Shown one piece after another: positions 41,833-49,969 of a stretch of DNA of 64,000 nt. The notes under the pieces were generated by a model, which was not told where the DNA came from, ran no database searches, and saw nothing but the letters and a program-made list of their open reading frames with translations. Positions within the stretch are counted from its first letter, which is position 1, and every line of letters begins with the position of its first letter. The translations under genes were made by a program, and so were the position numbers. Source of the DNA: G020354945 sp964570585 (GTDB taxonomy: Bacteria > Omnitrophota > Gorgyraeia > JABMRG01 > JAFGKX01); the NCBI GenBank assembly GCA_964570585.1, contig CAZMYR010000006.1:1-64000 (forward strand), in the 5' to 3' direction.

Positions 41833-42123
41833 TTAGGTTATCTCTTCTAAATTCCAGGTAAAGGCCTTAATTCCTTCCTTGCCCAATCTTTTTCTTAATT
41901 CCTTAATATAAGATATAAGCTTTTCTACTTTTCCTTCTTTTTCTGCTATAAACAAAACTGCGTTTTCACCAGGCCAAATCTCTGAAGCCATGTGAGGGCC
42001 GCTGGCTTTTCCTTTACCCTGAACCTGTGTCCATCTGGTATAATTTTCAATACCGCATTTTTCCAATATTTCCATTACCTCGCTATTTATAGCACTGTTA
42101 TAAGAAACCATTGCCATCTTCAT
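41833..42123 (-). CDS. PII-like/DUF3240-type protein of an RND efflux operon
   Basis: 96 residues with a ferredoxin-like PII-type fold pattern: MKMAMVSYNSAINSEVMEIL, YTRWTQVQGKGKASGPHMAS, EIWPGENAVLFIAEKE, then a helix-strand end. This resembles small PII-related proteins encoded beside RND transporters. It lacks the PII T-loop uridylylation tyrosine context, so a metal or cation sensor role is more likely than nitrogen control. Four bases after the RND gene. Confidence 0.72.
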   Translation of the reverse strand: MKMAMVSYNSAINSEVMEILEKCGIENYTRWTQVQGKGKASGPHMASEIWPGENAVLFIAEKEGKVEKLISYIKELRKRLGKEGIKAFTWNLEEIT

Positions 42124-42126
42124 CTT

Positions 42127-45100
42127 TTAAACCTTCCTTGCCTTTTCTTCAAAAATAGAATACAGCGTCGGGACGAATATCAGCGTAATAAGCGTAGAAA
42201 CCAGCAAACCACCGATAACTGTAAGGCCCAGAGTAACCCATTCTTCAGAGCCTTCACCTCTCGAAAGAGCCAGGGGTAGGAGTCCAAAAACGGTAGTAAG
42301 AGTTGTCATAAGAACTGGCTTTAAACGCGCTCTACCGCCTTCAATAACGGCATCTCTTACTCCTAAACCTCTTGCGCGTAATATATTAATATAGCTGATA
42401 AGAACAATGGCATTATTTACAACAATCCCGACAATCATAATAAGGCCTATGAACGAATCTACATTAAAAGTCTGCCTAAAGATTATATGCACCAATACCA
42501 CCCCGACCATACCAAATGGTATAGAAAATAGTATTATAAAAGGGTCTCTGAAAGACTCAAATTGTGAAGCCATAACCATATAAACTAAAATCATACCTAA
42601 AATAAGGGCTATGGTCAAAAGCCTGAACGCTTCCTGTTGTTCTTCTCTTTCTCCGCCAAAATCCATAAAAAAATCTTCAGGCATTTTAATCTTAGAAAGC
42701 CTCATCTTTGCCTCTCCAACTGCGCTTCCTAAATCCCTACCGGAAAGATTGGCTGTTACTCGTATAACCCTTTCCTGGTTCTTTCTTTCTATGCTGACAG
42801 GGCCGGATTTTTCTATTATCTCTGCAACGCTGGTAAGGCGAATCTGTTTTCCTGTCGGTGAAGTTATAAAACTATTTTCAAGGTCAGATATATGTTTTCT
42901 ATCCTCTTCTCGCAATCTAACAAAGATGTCATATTCTTTCCCTTTCTCTCTATACTTGGTAGCTTTTTCTCCGCTAAAAAAAACTTCAATAGTATTTCCA
43001 ATGTCAGAAATATTTAAGCCCAGATGGGATGCCTTGTCTCTATCTACCCTTATCTGCAATTCCGGTTTGCCCATCTTTCTTGAAATCTCTACATCAACTA
43101 GGCCTTTTATCTCTCTCAATTCATCTGCTATCTCTTTAGACAAAGCCATCCCTGTATCCATATCATGTCCGTATATCTCTATAACAAAAGGTTTGCCTTC
43201 TGCAAAAAACATACCTGCTAAAGGGTCTTCTGTATTATATCTGACCTTTGCTCCTGGATATTTCGTTGTAAGCGGCCTTAATTCATCAACAATTCTTTTT
43301 GCCAATCTTTTTCGTTGTTCTTTAGGAACAAGCCTTACCCCTATCATGCCTACATTTGACCCTTCCTGCCCGAATGCCACACTTCCCATGCCAATAGCGC
43401 CATAACCCCATCTGGCAAACATAACTGTCTTCTCCGGAATTTCTTTAGTAACTATATCTTCTATTGAACGCATTACCTTGCCTGTTTCTTCAAATCTTGT
43501 TCCTACCGGAAGCTCGACTGTTCCCCGAAACATATTGGAGTCAGTCTCTGGCGTAAACCTTGTGCCTATCAAGGGTAAAAATAATAAACTAAAACATAAT
43601 ATTAAAAGGCCACCTATTATTACTCTCTTTCTATGGGAAAGTGACCAGCTTAAAAGATTTTTATAAGTTGAATCTAATTTATTAAGCCATTTCCCACTCT
43701 GAATATAAAATTTATTAATAATTTTTTTGCCTTTATCTTCTTCTTTCTCCAAACGTAAAAATTTTGCGCTTAGCATAGGAATCAAGGTTAATGCTGTAAA
43801 AAGAGAGATTAAAAGCGCCAGGCATATTACAAAGGCCATCTCTTTAAACATAATACCTGTAATCCCTCCAATGAAAACTATCGGGAGAAATATAGCAATT
43901 GTAGTAAGTGTTGAAGCAGTGATTGCCTTTCCTACCTCAGAAGCGCCAAAGATTGCCGCCTCTTCAGCTCTTTCTTTCTTTTCTCTATGGCGATGGATAT
44001 TATCCAAAACTACGATTGCTGCATCTACCACCATTCCCATAGCAATAGCAAGGCTTGAAACCGATATTATATTTAATGTATAACCTCCCATATAAAGGAG
44101 GAAAAAGGTAATTATTAATGATGTAGGAATGGAACAGGCAACAATAATCCCTGCCCTTAAATTACGCAGGAAGAAAAATATAATTAATATAACTAAAATT
44201 CCGCCAAAATATAATGCATTGCTTAAATTACCAATGGACCCTTTAATAAAATCGGAGAGGTCTCTTGCCACAACGATATTTACATCAGGGGGCAAGTTTT
44301 TCTTTAACTCCTCTAATTTCCTAAACACCCTTTCTGCAACAGCAACTGTATTTGCTCCGGATTGCTTCTGGATTATAACTATAAGGCCGGGCTTTTTATT
44401 TACCCTGACCTCTTGAGTCTTTTCTCTAAAGGCATCTTTTACGGTAGCAACATCCTTAATATAAACAGCAGCGCCATCTTTAGTAGTGGCCAGGACTATC
44501 TTCCCTATCTCATCTACTTCAATCTCTTCCGGGGTGCGGATAAGATATTCCTTAATCCCTGTCTTTATATGGCCTCCCGGGATATCTAAGTTTTCTTTTC
44601 TTAAAGCATCCAGCACCTGATTTACTGATAAATTATAGGCCTCTAAGCGAGAGCGGTCTAATTCAACCAGAATTTGCCTCTCTAGCCCGCCATGCATAGA
44701 AGCTGCGGCAACTCCGGGAACGGTCTTTAACGGGTCACAAATTCTATCATCGATTAAATCATAAAGTATAGGATAACTTTCTTCGGCAGTAACTGCTAAA
44801 ACAAGGATGGGCATCATAGAAAGGTCAAATTTTAATACCCTGGGCCTGTCCACATCATCGGGTAACTGTCTCATTGATAAATCCACTACATCTCTTACAT
44901 CATTGGCTGCCTCAGCTAAATCTGTACCCCAATCAAACTTAAGCCTTACCGACGAAGCGCCTTCTGCAGAACCGGATTCAATCCTATCTAAATCTTTAAC
45001 CGTAGCAAGTCTATCTTCCAGGATTTTGGTTATTGTAGATTCTACCTCCTCAGGGCCTGCTCCTTGATAGGCAGTTGAAACTGATATGGTGGGTATCTCT

Positions 45101-45219
45101 ATCTCCGGCATAAGGTCAAGGCCGAGTCTTGACAGAGAAACCAAACCCAGGACTACCATGGCTACAAAAATCATGGTCGTAGTTACAGGATATCTTACAC
45201 CAAGTTGCGGAAGCCTCAT
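42127..45219 (-). CDS. RND efflux transporter, inner-membrane permease (AcrB/MdtB family)
   Basis: 1030 residues, the standard length: twelve membrane segments and two periplasmic porter domains. SRLGLDLMPEIEIPTISVST at the start and AMGMVVDAAIVVLDNIHRHR with the proton-relay aspartates are intact; the second half has GIVVNNAIVLISYIN. It drives drug, metal or lipid efflux by proton exchange. The start overlaps the adaptor stop by four bases. The operon order is marR, tolC, adaptor, permease, PII-like. Confidence 0.95.
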   Translation of the reverse strand: MRLPQLGVRYPVTTTMIFVAMVVLGLVSLSRLGLDLMPEIEIPTISVSTAYQGAGPEEVESTITKILEDRLATVKDLDRIESGSAEGASSVRLKFDWGTDLAEAANDVRDVVDLSMRQLPDDVDRPRVLKFDLSMMPILVLAVTAEESYPILYDLIDDRICDPLKTVPGVAAASMHGGLERQILVELDRSRLEAYNLSVNQVLDALRKENLDIPGGHIKTGIKEYLIRTPEEIEVDEIGKIVLATTKDGAAVYIKDVATVKDAFREKTQEVRVNKKPGLIVIIQKQSGANTVAVAERVFRKLEELKKNLPPDVNIVVARDLSDFIKGSIGNLSNALYFGGILVILIIFFFLRNLRAGIIVACSIPTSLIITFFLLYMGGYTLNIISVSSLAIAMGMVVDAAIVVLDNIHRHREKKERAEEAAIFGASEVGKAITASTLTTIAIFLPIVFIGGITGIMFKEMAFVICLALLISLFTALTLIPMLSAKFLRLEKEEDKGKKIINKFYIQSGKWLNKLDSTYKNLLSWSLSHRKRVIIGGLLILCFSLLFLPLIGTRFTPETDSNMFRGTVELPVGTRFEETGKVMRSIEDIVTKEIPEKTVMFARWGYGAIGMGSVAFGQEGSNVGMIGVRLVPKEQRKRLAKRIVDELRPLTTKYPGAKVRYNTEDPLAGMFFAEGKPFVIEIYGHDMDTGMALSKEIADELREIKGLVDVEISRKMGKPELQIRVDRDKASHLGLNISDIGNTIEVFFSGEKATKYREKGKEYDIFVRLREEDRKHISDLENSFITSPTGKQIRLTSVAEIIEKSGPVSIERKNQERVIRVTANLSGRDLGSAVGEAKMRLSKIKMPEDFFMDFGGEREEQQEAFRLLTIALILGMILVYMVMASQFESFRDPFIILFSIPFGMVGVVLVHIIFRQTFNVDSFIGLIMIVGIVVNNAIVLISYINILRARGLGVRDAVIEGGRARLKPVLMTTLTTVFGLLPLALSRGEGSEEWVTLGLTVIGGLLVSTLITLIFVPTLYSIFEEKARKV

Positions 45220-46154
45220 TTTATAACCTCGACTAAATCGCCTTCTTTAAGGCGAATCTTTCCCATCGTAACTACAAATTCACCTTCATTAAGCCCGCTT
45301 ATCACCTCAAATTTATTATTTTCGTGAAGCCCTAATTCTATTTTTCGCTGGTGCACCTTGTTGTCGCCCTTAACTACAAAGACATAATTTGAACTGTTTA
45401 CCTTTACTATTGCATCTCTCGGTATAATTAATGCGCCCTTTTTCTCTTTTACTAATAAATTTATCCTGGCAAACATGCCGGGCTTGAGTCTATGTTCAGG
45501 GTTTGGAATTTCTATCTCAACCAGAGCTGTTCGGGAAGTTAAATCTACTACCGGGCTCACTCTCTCTACTACACCACCAAACGTTTCTTCGGGATAGGCA
45601 TCTACCTCAATTTGAGATATCTGCCCCTCTCTTATTTTGGGCAAGTCTCTTTCTACGACATTTATCTTTACTTTCACTGTATCCATGTTAACCACTAAAC
45701 CTACAGGTTCTTGAGGTGAAACACTCGCGCCTATATCAACATAAACCATGCCTACAACGCCATCGATTGGCGACTCCACAGGCGCCTTCTCAAATTGAAA
45801 GCCTATTTCATCTCTATCGATATAAGCTAAACAATCGCCCTTTTTTATCGAATCCCCTTCTTTAGCAAGTTTCTCTATAATTTTGCCGGTTACTTTAGGA
45901 TAAACTATTGCTTCATCTTTGGCCCTTACATCGCCGACATAAAATAAAGTTTCTTTTAAACTGCCGCGCTTCACTTCTACCGCACTCACCGGTAGCTTAG
46001 TTACCATTTCCCGGGGAGCTCTTCTACCACAGCCTGTTAATAAAATGCAAAATGCAAATATCAAAATGAAAAATGACAATGCAAAATTCAAAAATTTTGA
46101 TTTTTGATATGTGATTTTGATTTTTGGTTTTTGGTTTTTGATTTTTTTCATCAT
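45216..46154 (-). CDS. RND efflux periplasmic adaptor (MFP/HlyD family) lipoprotein
   Basis: 312 residues. The signal has a Lys-rich n-region (KKIKNQKPKIKITYQKSK), a hydrophobic stretch (FLNFALSFFILIFAFCILL) and lipobox LLTGC, all read from an A-rich/T-rich micro-repeat hairpin. The mature part has a biotinyl-lipoyl-like domain (AIVYPKVTGKIIEKLAKEGD), a short hairpin and a beta-barrel domain (ALVEIEIPNPEHRLKPGMFA). Bridges the permease and TolC. Start overlaps the tolC-like stop (GAATGATG); GGAGG is 4 bases before the first ATG and 7 before the second. Confidence 0.92.
   Translation of the reverse strand: MMKKIKNQKPKIKITYQKSKFLNFALSFFILIFAFCILLTGCGRRAPREMVTKLPVSAVEVKRGSLKETLFYVGDVRAKDEAIVYPKVTGKIIEKLAKEGDSIKKGDCLAYIDRDEIGFQFEKAPVESPIDGVVGMVYVDIGASVSPQEPVGLVVNMDTVKVKINVVERDLPKIREGQISQIEVDAYPEETFGGVVERVSPVVDLTSRTALVEIEIPNPEHRLKPGMFARINLLVKEKKGALIIPRDAIVKVNSSNYVFVVKGDNKVHQRKIELGLHENNKFEVISGLNEGEFVVTMGKIRLKEGDLVEVIK
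46034..46148. repeat. Self-complementary A-rich/T-rich micro-repeat hairpin inside the adaptor gene
   Basis: One half is variants of AATGCAAAATGCAAATATCAA, the other of AAAATCACATATCAAAAATC on the coding strand read, so the two halves pair. It codes the signal peptide of the adaptor: the A-rich half gives lysines, the T-rich half gives Phe, Ile and Leu. Confidence 0.82.
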
Positions 46155-47692
46155 TCCTCCAGCAATATATCGTTTTTAACAAGGGTTAAACCTTCAGCTT
46201 TATCGAGATTGATAATAGCAATATTATAATCAATTAATGCCTTAATATAATCAAGCTCTGCTTGTGCTAACTTATCCTGATAATCTAACATATCATGAGT
46301 GCTAATCTGCCCGGCTGCATATCGTTCACTTTGGGCTTGATAATTTTGAGTCTCCTTCTCTTTTGCTACCGTGGCTACCTGAACCTGGCGATATTGTATA
46401 TCAACTTCCCTTACCTTATCCCTCACCTCTAAAATGATGTTCTGCTCTAACCTTTTAAAAGCAATTAAGGCCTGGGCCTTTTCTAATTTTCTCTTATCAT
46501 ATTTTGCCCTATCGTCCCCTCCCCAGGGCATACTGAATTCAGCCCCGACGCTCCAGTCTCTATAATCTTTATCAATTTTATCCAAACATTGCTCATAGTC
46601 TTTGCCTAAAGCATTTAGGCCAAAACTCCCTGTTAAATCAAGCGTTGGCAATAACGCATTCTTTGCAACCTTTATCTTTATATCTCTATTTTTTAAATCT
46701 ATTCTGTTTGAGATGTAATCCGGTCTATATATAAATGCATTTTGAAGGCTTTCAACCAGATTAATCTCCTGGATTCTAAATTCCGGCGCATCTATCAATT
46801 CTATCTTTACGTTCCATAACTTCGGGTCATCCACTAAATTAGTGATCAATTTTAGCTCATCCTCTGCTTTTTTTAAATTTGACTCGGCAGTAATTAAGGC
46901 CTTTTCTCTTTTTGCTACCGCGGTCTCTGTCTCCAATAAATCTACTGAACTTACCAGGCCTTTGGCATATCTGGCCTTATTTATCTGCAATAAGCCCTGA
47001 GCGCGCTCTAAGGATGATTTGGCTATGGAATAATTCTCAAGGTAATATAGATAGTTATAATAGTCAGTTTTAGTTTCGCTTACCGTGTCCATAACTGTGT
47101 CTTTAAAATCTTCTTCGCTTTCTGTTTTATCGTTTTTGGCAATAATAATATCTGCCCGGTTGACTAAGATGCCAAAATCTTTAAAAAGCGGCTGGGTAAT
47201 AGTAATCTTTGGTTCGGAAGTATAATATGGGTTCATCCTTTGGGTGGTTACACCGCTCTTATATCTTTTGTTTAAGAAATCGATATCATATTCTGTCCCG
47301 GTTATTAACTTTCCGGATATCCCGGCATTAAAATCTATATCTCTGCTTTTTAAGATTGCAGAGTAAGCTGTACTGGTGGACTTTTCAGTATTATCATGCA
47401 GCGTATAATCGGCATCGAGAGTCGGCTCAAAAGCTGCCTTTGCTATTTTTACGTCGTCTTCTTTAAGTTTAGGCTCAATTCGCTCTATTTTAATCTCTGA
47501 ATTATTTTTAAGCGCATATGCAATGCAATCAATGAGTCCGATTTTTAAAACTTTAGCAGTCTTTGCAGATTCTATAAAAGCCTCTTTATTGAAGCTGCTT
47601 CCTGGTTTTCTCTCAGGAGCCCTGCCCATTGCAAAACCAATTTGCACACTCAAAAAAACAAAAATTACAATTAAGCAAAATATCCTTCTCAC
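46151..47692 (-). CDS. TolC family outer-membrane efflux protein
   Basis: 513 residues, signal peptide about 1-21 (FLSVQIGFAMG), then the TolC duplicated layout: long helical coiled coils (KDTVMDTVSETKTDYYNYLY, KARYAKGLVSSVDLLETETA) and beta strands (FEPTLDADYTLHDNTEKSTS). Forms the trimeric exit duct for the RND pump. First efflux gene after the regulator, 15 bases downstream of marR. Confidence 0.92.
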   Translation of the reverse strand: MRRIFCLIVIFVFLSVQIGFAMGRAPERKPGSSFNKEAFIESAKTAKVLKIGLIDCIAYALKNNSEIKIERIEPKLKEDDVKIAKAAFEPTLDADYTLHDNTEKSTSTAYSAILKSRDIDFNAGISGKLITGTEYDIDFLNKRYKSGVTTQRMNPYYTSEPKITITQPLFKDFGILVNRADIIIAKNDKTESEEDFKDTVMDTVSETKTDYYNYLYYLENYSIAKSSLERAQGLLQINKARYAKGLVSSVDLLETETAVAKREKALITAESNLKKAEDELKLITNLVDDPKLWNVKIELIDAPEFRIQEINLVESLQNAFIYRPDYISNRIDLKNRDIKIKVAKNALLPTLDLTGSFGLNALGKDYEQCLDKIDKDYRDWSVGAEFSMPWGGDDRAKYDKRKLEKAQALIAFKRLEQNIILEVRDKVREVDIQYRQVQVATVAKEKETQNYQAQSERYAAGQISTHDMLDYQDKLAQAELDYIKALIDYNIAIINLDKAEGLTLVKNDILLEE

Positions 47693-47707
47693 TTTTATGC
47701 TCCTTAA

Positions 47708-48145
47708 TTATGCAAGTTGTTTATGTACCTTTTCTAATATATCGAGATACTTTCTTCGTTCATCCCTGCTTATTTTTCCGAACATCTTTTTTATCATCTT
47801 ATATTGTTGCTGCATAACTGATCTTGCCACTTTTTTCCCTTGAGGAGTAATGGTTATTTCTACTATGCGTCTGTCTTTTTTACTGCGGTTTCTTTTCAGC
47901 AATCTATTTTTTATCATCCGGTCAACAAGGCCTGTAGCTCCGCTCATCGAGACAGAAAGGGAGTTTGCAATATCACTCATAATACAGCTTCTCCTTCTGC
48001 AAAGATACTGCAATATGGTCATCTGCGGTAATGAGATTATGCCTCTGGTTAGTTCGTTCTTCTGTCCTTTTGTAAACTCTCCCATCATATCCGGAAGTAT
48101 ACCTGATAGCCGCTTTGCAAACAATGTAAGTTCCTTATCGCTCAT
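47708..48145 (-). CDS. MarR family transcriptional regulator
   Basis: 145 residues with the winged-helix core: PQMTILQYLCRRRSCIMSDI, ANSLSVSMSGATGLVDRMIK, NRLLKRNRSKKDRRIVEITI. It heads the efflux operon and very probably autoregulates it in response to a ligand. A promoter with TTGACT/TATACT is 65 bases upstream, and the AT-rich leader between (ATTAAATATTAG, AATATGATTAA) would suit an operator, though no perfect palindrome is evident. Confidence 0.9.
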   Translation of the reverse strand: MSDKELTLFAKRLSGILPDMMGEFTKGQKNELTRGIISLPQMTILQYLCRRRSCIMSDIANSLSVSMSGATGLVDRMIKNRLLKRNRSKKDRRIVEITITPQGKKVARSVMQQQYKMIKKMFGKISRDERRKYLDILEKVHKQLA

Positions 48146-48210
48146 TTTATCTTCTCTCTATTTTATTCAACTTCACTAATATTTAATCATATTAACTATT
48201 TACATAATAA

Positions 48211-48238
48211 AGTATACACTAAAATCTAAAAAAGTCAA
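48211..48238 (-). promoter_or_regulatory. Promoter of the marR-tolC-adaptor-RND operon
   Basis: Minus strand TTGACT (48238-48233), 16-base spacer, TATACT (48216-48211). Only nine bases separate it from the left end of the RAYT element. Confidence 0.7.
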
Positions 48239-48320
48239 GGGAAATACAGACGTTTACGGTTTTGTTCGGGTACCTGTCCTATTTTCAATCGGGTACCTGT
48301 CCCCTTTTAAATTTTTTTCA

Positions 48321-48363
48321 TTTTTTTGAAATAATTTGCCTAAAAAAATCGTCTATTTATATG
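48321..48363 (+). promoter_or_regulatory. Upstream block of the RAYT gene, 40 bases identical to the spoVG upstream region
   Basis: Positions 48321-48360 equal 63785-63824 base for base. The block contains TTGCCT (48336-48341) and, 16 bases on, TATATG (48358-48363) as a plausible promoter. Both copies are followed by a purine-rich leader and a GGAGGTG ribosome site. Confidence 0.75.
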
Positions 48364-48396
48364 AGGAGTAAAAAAAACAAAAAGGGGAGGTGTATT

Positions 48397-48876
48397 ATGC
48401 CAAGTGGACCAAGATTAATTGTGGATGAGGGCTGTTACCATATTATGACAAGGGGGAATCGGAAACAAAAAACCTTTAGGGCAGACGAAGATTTCCATAG
48501 GTATATGGGTATGCTAATAAAATACAAGAAGAAGTATAAATTCAGGCTATATGGATATTGCCTTATGCCCAATCATGTTCATTTAATTGGGGAGGTGGTT
48601 GGCAAGAATTTATCTAAATTTATGCACGGATTAAACAGGTCCTATGTTATATATTTTAACAAAACATATGACAAGGTAGGGCATCTTTGGCAGGATAGAT
48701 TTAAGAGCAAGCTTATTGTGAAAGATAAATATCTAATAGATTGCATAAATTATGTTGAACTTAACCCGGTAAGGGCTGGGTTAGTCGAAAGCCCCCATGA
48801 ATATATATGGAGCAGCTATAGAGAAAGAAATATGATGGAATCGCCTTATAAGGTTTTGGACGATTTTAGTCTTTAG
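48397..48876 (+). CDS. REP-associated tyrosine transposase (Y1/HUH family)
   Basis: 159 residues from ATG 48397 with GGGGAGGTG in front; a longer frame starting at 48262 runs through the terminal repeat and is rejected. The HUH metal motif is LMPNHVHLIGEV, and the catalytic tyrosine lies in NYVELNPVRAGLVESP. The first lines MPSGPRLIVDEGCYHIMTRG and FRADEDFHRYMGML are typical of the TnpA-REP group, which nicks single-stranded hairpins. All key residues are present, so the enzyme is probably active. Confidence 0.93.
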   Translation: MPSGPRLIVDEGCYHIMTRGNRKQKTFRADEDFHRYMGMLIKYKKKYKFRLYGYCLMPNHVHLIGEVVGKNLSKFMHGLNRSYVIYFNKTYDKVGHLWQDRFKSKLIVKDKYLIDCINYVELNPVRAGLVESPHEYIWSSYRERNMMESPYKVLDDFSL

Positions 48877-48937
48877 GGTACACTTACCCGAACAAAACTC
48901 AGACAGTTACCCGAACAACTTGGTAAACGTCTGTATT

Positions 48938-49807
48938 TTAGGCGAAAGCAATTAAGATGATGCCTAAAAACATAATGCTTGCGCCGAACAATCTTTCTTT
49001 TATGTTGGTTTCTTTAAAAATAACAGCTCCATATATAACTCCGAAAAACAAGCTGCTTCTTTTTACAGCTATCATATAAGCTGCGTCTGTCATTGAAATT
49101 GCTATGCAATGAAAGATACAAGAAAGAGCAAACATAACTCCTAGCGCAAAAAAGATGAGAAAATACTTTTTAGAGGGATTAATTCTAATCAAACCCCTTT
49201 TGTGTCTTATAAAGATCAATGGTGTCAAAAATAGCAATATAATTGGAAAATATATTATTGCAAAAAACATGGGACTGGAATGAATTATGGCTCGCTTGCC
49301 TAGCACCGAAGTTAAACTAAAGATAGAGGCTGCTGCTATCATATACATCGAACCTCTCTCTTTTAAAATTGCCTTTATTGGCCCGAGTATTCCTAAATGA
49401 ATGGTTTCTATATTTAAAACATAGCCACCGACAACAACTAACAGAATGCCGCTTGTGCCAATGGCAGATAGCTCCTCCCCTAGAATTATTGATGATGTTA
49501 TTATTGCCAACGCAGGGGTTATGGCCAAAAATGGCATGGTCAAAGATAAAGGCGAGATCTTAATAGCTTTAAGAAAGAGTATGTAAGCAAATATTTCAAA
49601 TGGTATTAATATAAGAATCGTCTGGTAAAATATATAATTTAATTTTGGGATTTGTATCCAAAATAGCAATAACAATAAAAAAGGGCAGGCAAATATCAAA
49701 CGCAACCAGCCTGTAATATATTCGTCATTTCCCCGCATAGCAATTTTAGCAATGCATGAGGAAGTCGCCAATAAAAAGGCTGTTATTAAAGTATATACTA
49801 ACCACAT
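48938..49807 (-). CDS. EamA-like (DMT superfamily) transporter
   Basis: 289 residues from the ATG at 49807; the longer frame begins in palindrome E. About ten membrane segments in the two-repeat EamA arrangement (ALAIITSSIILGEELSAIGT, SSLFFGVIYGAVIFKETNIK). Exports or imports small metabolites; substrate unknown. It lies between the RAYT element and a 91-base copy of the RAYT tail, and its stop codon joins the element edge. Confidence 0.85.
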   Translation of the reverse strand: MWLVYTLITAFLLATSSCIAKIAMRGNDEYITGWLRLIFACPFLLLLLFWIQIPKLNYIFYQTILILIPFEIFAYILFLKAIKISPLSLTMPFLAITPALAIITSSIILGEELSAIGTSGILLVVVGGYVLNIETIHLGILGPIKAILKERGSMYMIAAASIFSLTSVLGKRAIIHSSPMFFAIIYFPIILLFLTPLIFIRHKRGLIRINPSKKYFLIFFALGVMFALSCIFHCIAISMTDAAYMIAVKRSSLFFGVIYGAVIFKETNIKERLFGASIMFLGIILIAFA

Positions 49808-49810
49808 TGT

Positions 49811-49875
49811 AAAAATGGGACAGGTGCAATTTTTAGCTATTAAACGCGAGAAAAATTGTACCTGTCCCAATTTTT
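49811..49875. repeat. Palindromic repeat, family E
   Basis: AAAAATGGGACAGGTGCAATTT pairs with AAAATTGTACCTGTCCCAATT around a short loop. A half copy is at 61621-61650. It lies between the EamA start and the RAYT-tail remnant. Confidence 0.85.
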
Positions 49876-49876
49876 A

Positions 49877-49967
49877 ATAAGGTTTTGGACGATTTTAGTC
49901 TTTAGGGTACACTTTCCCGAACAAAACTGAGACACTTTCCCGAACAATTTTGTAAACGTCTGTATTT
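49877..49967 (+). pseudogene. RAYT 3-prime remnant (last codons plus right end)
   Basis: Direct repeat of 48848-48938, both 91 bases with about eight differences. It includes the last transposase codons (KVLDDFSL and stop, GATTTTAGTCTTTAG) and the right terminal sequence, but no earlier part of the gene. It must derive from a transposase-carrying copy rather than from an empty repeat. Confidence 0.85.
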
Positions 49968-49969
49968 AT

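Larger units (their letters stand above)
48247..48938 (+). mobile_element. RAYT (REP-associated tyrosine transposase) element with family C ends
   Basis: The left end (48247-48304: CAGACGTTTACGGTTTTGTTC then GGGTACCTGTCC words) and the right end (48876-48935: GGGTACACTTACCCG ... GGTAAACGTCTG) form imperfect terminal inverted repeats around one transposase gene. Matching ends without the gene occur at 37147-37263 and 22208-22270, and a gene-tail copy occurs at 49877-49967. Confidence 0.85.

Noticed and set aside
48262..48396. Upstream extension of the transposase
   Set aside because: It reads through the left repeat and promoter block. The ATG at 48397 has the ribosome site and the family N-terminus.
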